Positions 5,813 through 5,914 of a DNA stretch of 5,914 nucleotides are shown here, piece after piece. The notes beneath the pieces were generated by a model that was given only the letters and a program-made list of their open reading frames with translations, did not search any database and was not told the origin of the DNA. The stretch lies in NCBI GenBank assembly GCA_039029935.1, contig JBCCFC010000894.1, forward strand, positions 1-5,914. The letters run 5' to 3'. The position numbers and the translations under genes are program-made. Origin of the DNA: G039029935 sp039029935 (lineage in GTDB: Bacteria > Chloroflexota > Anaerolineae > Caldilineales > Caldilineaceae). The stretch's first letter is position 1. Every line of letters begins with the position of its first letter.

Positions 5813-5914
5813 GCCATTGACTGTTGATGAGTAAAGATTCATGGAAGAAATTGGTCAATAGCGTTGAGTGGTGGCGACCTTCCGGAGGTGAATAGAGGAT
5901 ACATTGCTGCCAAA
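5813..5914 (+). other. 3' end region with strong Shine-Dalgarno-like word, possible start of next gene
   Basis: No terminator hairpin is seen after gene C. GGAGGTGA (5884-5891) is a perfect complement to the usual 16S rRNA 3' end, and a second GAGG is at 5895-5898. The only start codons suitably downstream within the window are non-ATG, for example TTG at 5904. A second open frame (TTG at 5864 or GTG at 5888) reads LSGGDLPEVNRGYIAAK and stays open at the window edge. Which, if any, is a gene cannot be settled from these 102 bases. Confidence 0.35.
5827..5895 (+). CDS. Possible tiny ORF after gene C
   Basis: An ATG at 5827, 14 bases after the gene C stop, opens a 22-codon frame ending in TAG (5893-5895). 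The product would begin MSKDSWKKLVNSVEWW and end GGE, a basic then aromatic peptide. No Shine-Dalgarno site precedes the ATG, so the frame may be chance. It could also be the start of a longer gene disrupted by a frameshift, because the frame one base over is open from 5831 to the window end. Confidence 0.2.
   Translation: MSKDSWKKLVNSVEWWRPSGGE

Noticed and set aside
5628..5834. Overlapping + strand ORF within gene C
   Set aside because: It lies in another frame of a well-supported membrane-protein gene and has no ribosome site or recognisable domain.
1..5914. tRNA, rRNA or other structured RNA genes, insertion-sequence transposase
   Set aside because: No cloverleaf, rRNA-like stretch or transposase motif was seen by reading; the only strong structure is the foldback element.

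Overview
The window most likely comes from a bacterium of the phylum Chloroflexota. The main reason is protein style: cell-surface proteins with long Thr-Pro stalks ('TPTPTPT'), an SH3-type repeat and an Ig-like module joined to short membrane anchors are very common in that phylum. Coding GC is roughly one half and start contexts look bacterial. This is an inference from style; no marker gene is present, so genus or family cannot be given.

Layout. Positions 1-105 are an AT-rich leader with a good sigma70-type promoter candidate (13-41). Gene A (106-984) encodes a membrane protein with two N-terminal membrane spans, a Pro/Thr stalk and an Ig-like C-terminal module. Gene B (997-4797) follows 12 bases later in the same reading frame. 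It encodes a 1266-residue signal-anchored surface protein with three Thr-Pro stalks separating an unknown domain, a bacterial SH3 domain and a beta-rich C-terminal region that looks propeller-like at its end. Then comes a 208-base intergenic gap, almost completely filled by one nested inverted-repeat element (4800-4989). Gene C (5006-5812), with a strong Shine-Dalgarno site, encodes a four-span membrane protein with a C-terminal hydrophilic domain. The last 102 bases (5813-5914) hold a possible tiny ORF and possibly the start of another gene running out of the window.

Working together. All three genes lie on the + strand, A and B are almost certainly one transcription unit, and all three products are predicted membrane proteins. 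A and B place most of their mass outside the cell on proline-rich stalks. A plausible reading is a cell-surface or wall-associated assembly with C as a multi-span membrane partner, but no enzyme motif was recognised and no function can be assigned. The most unusual DNA feature is the 190-base foldback element between B and C: outer arms of 40 bases match at 39 positions, and inside is a perfect 16-bp hairpin. It may be a MITE-like repeat, a transcript-processing or attenuation structure, or both.
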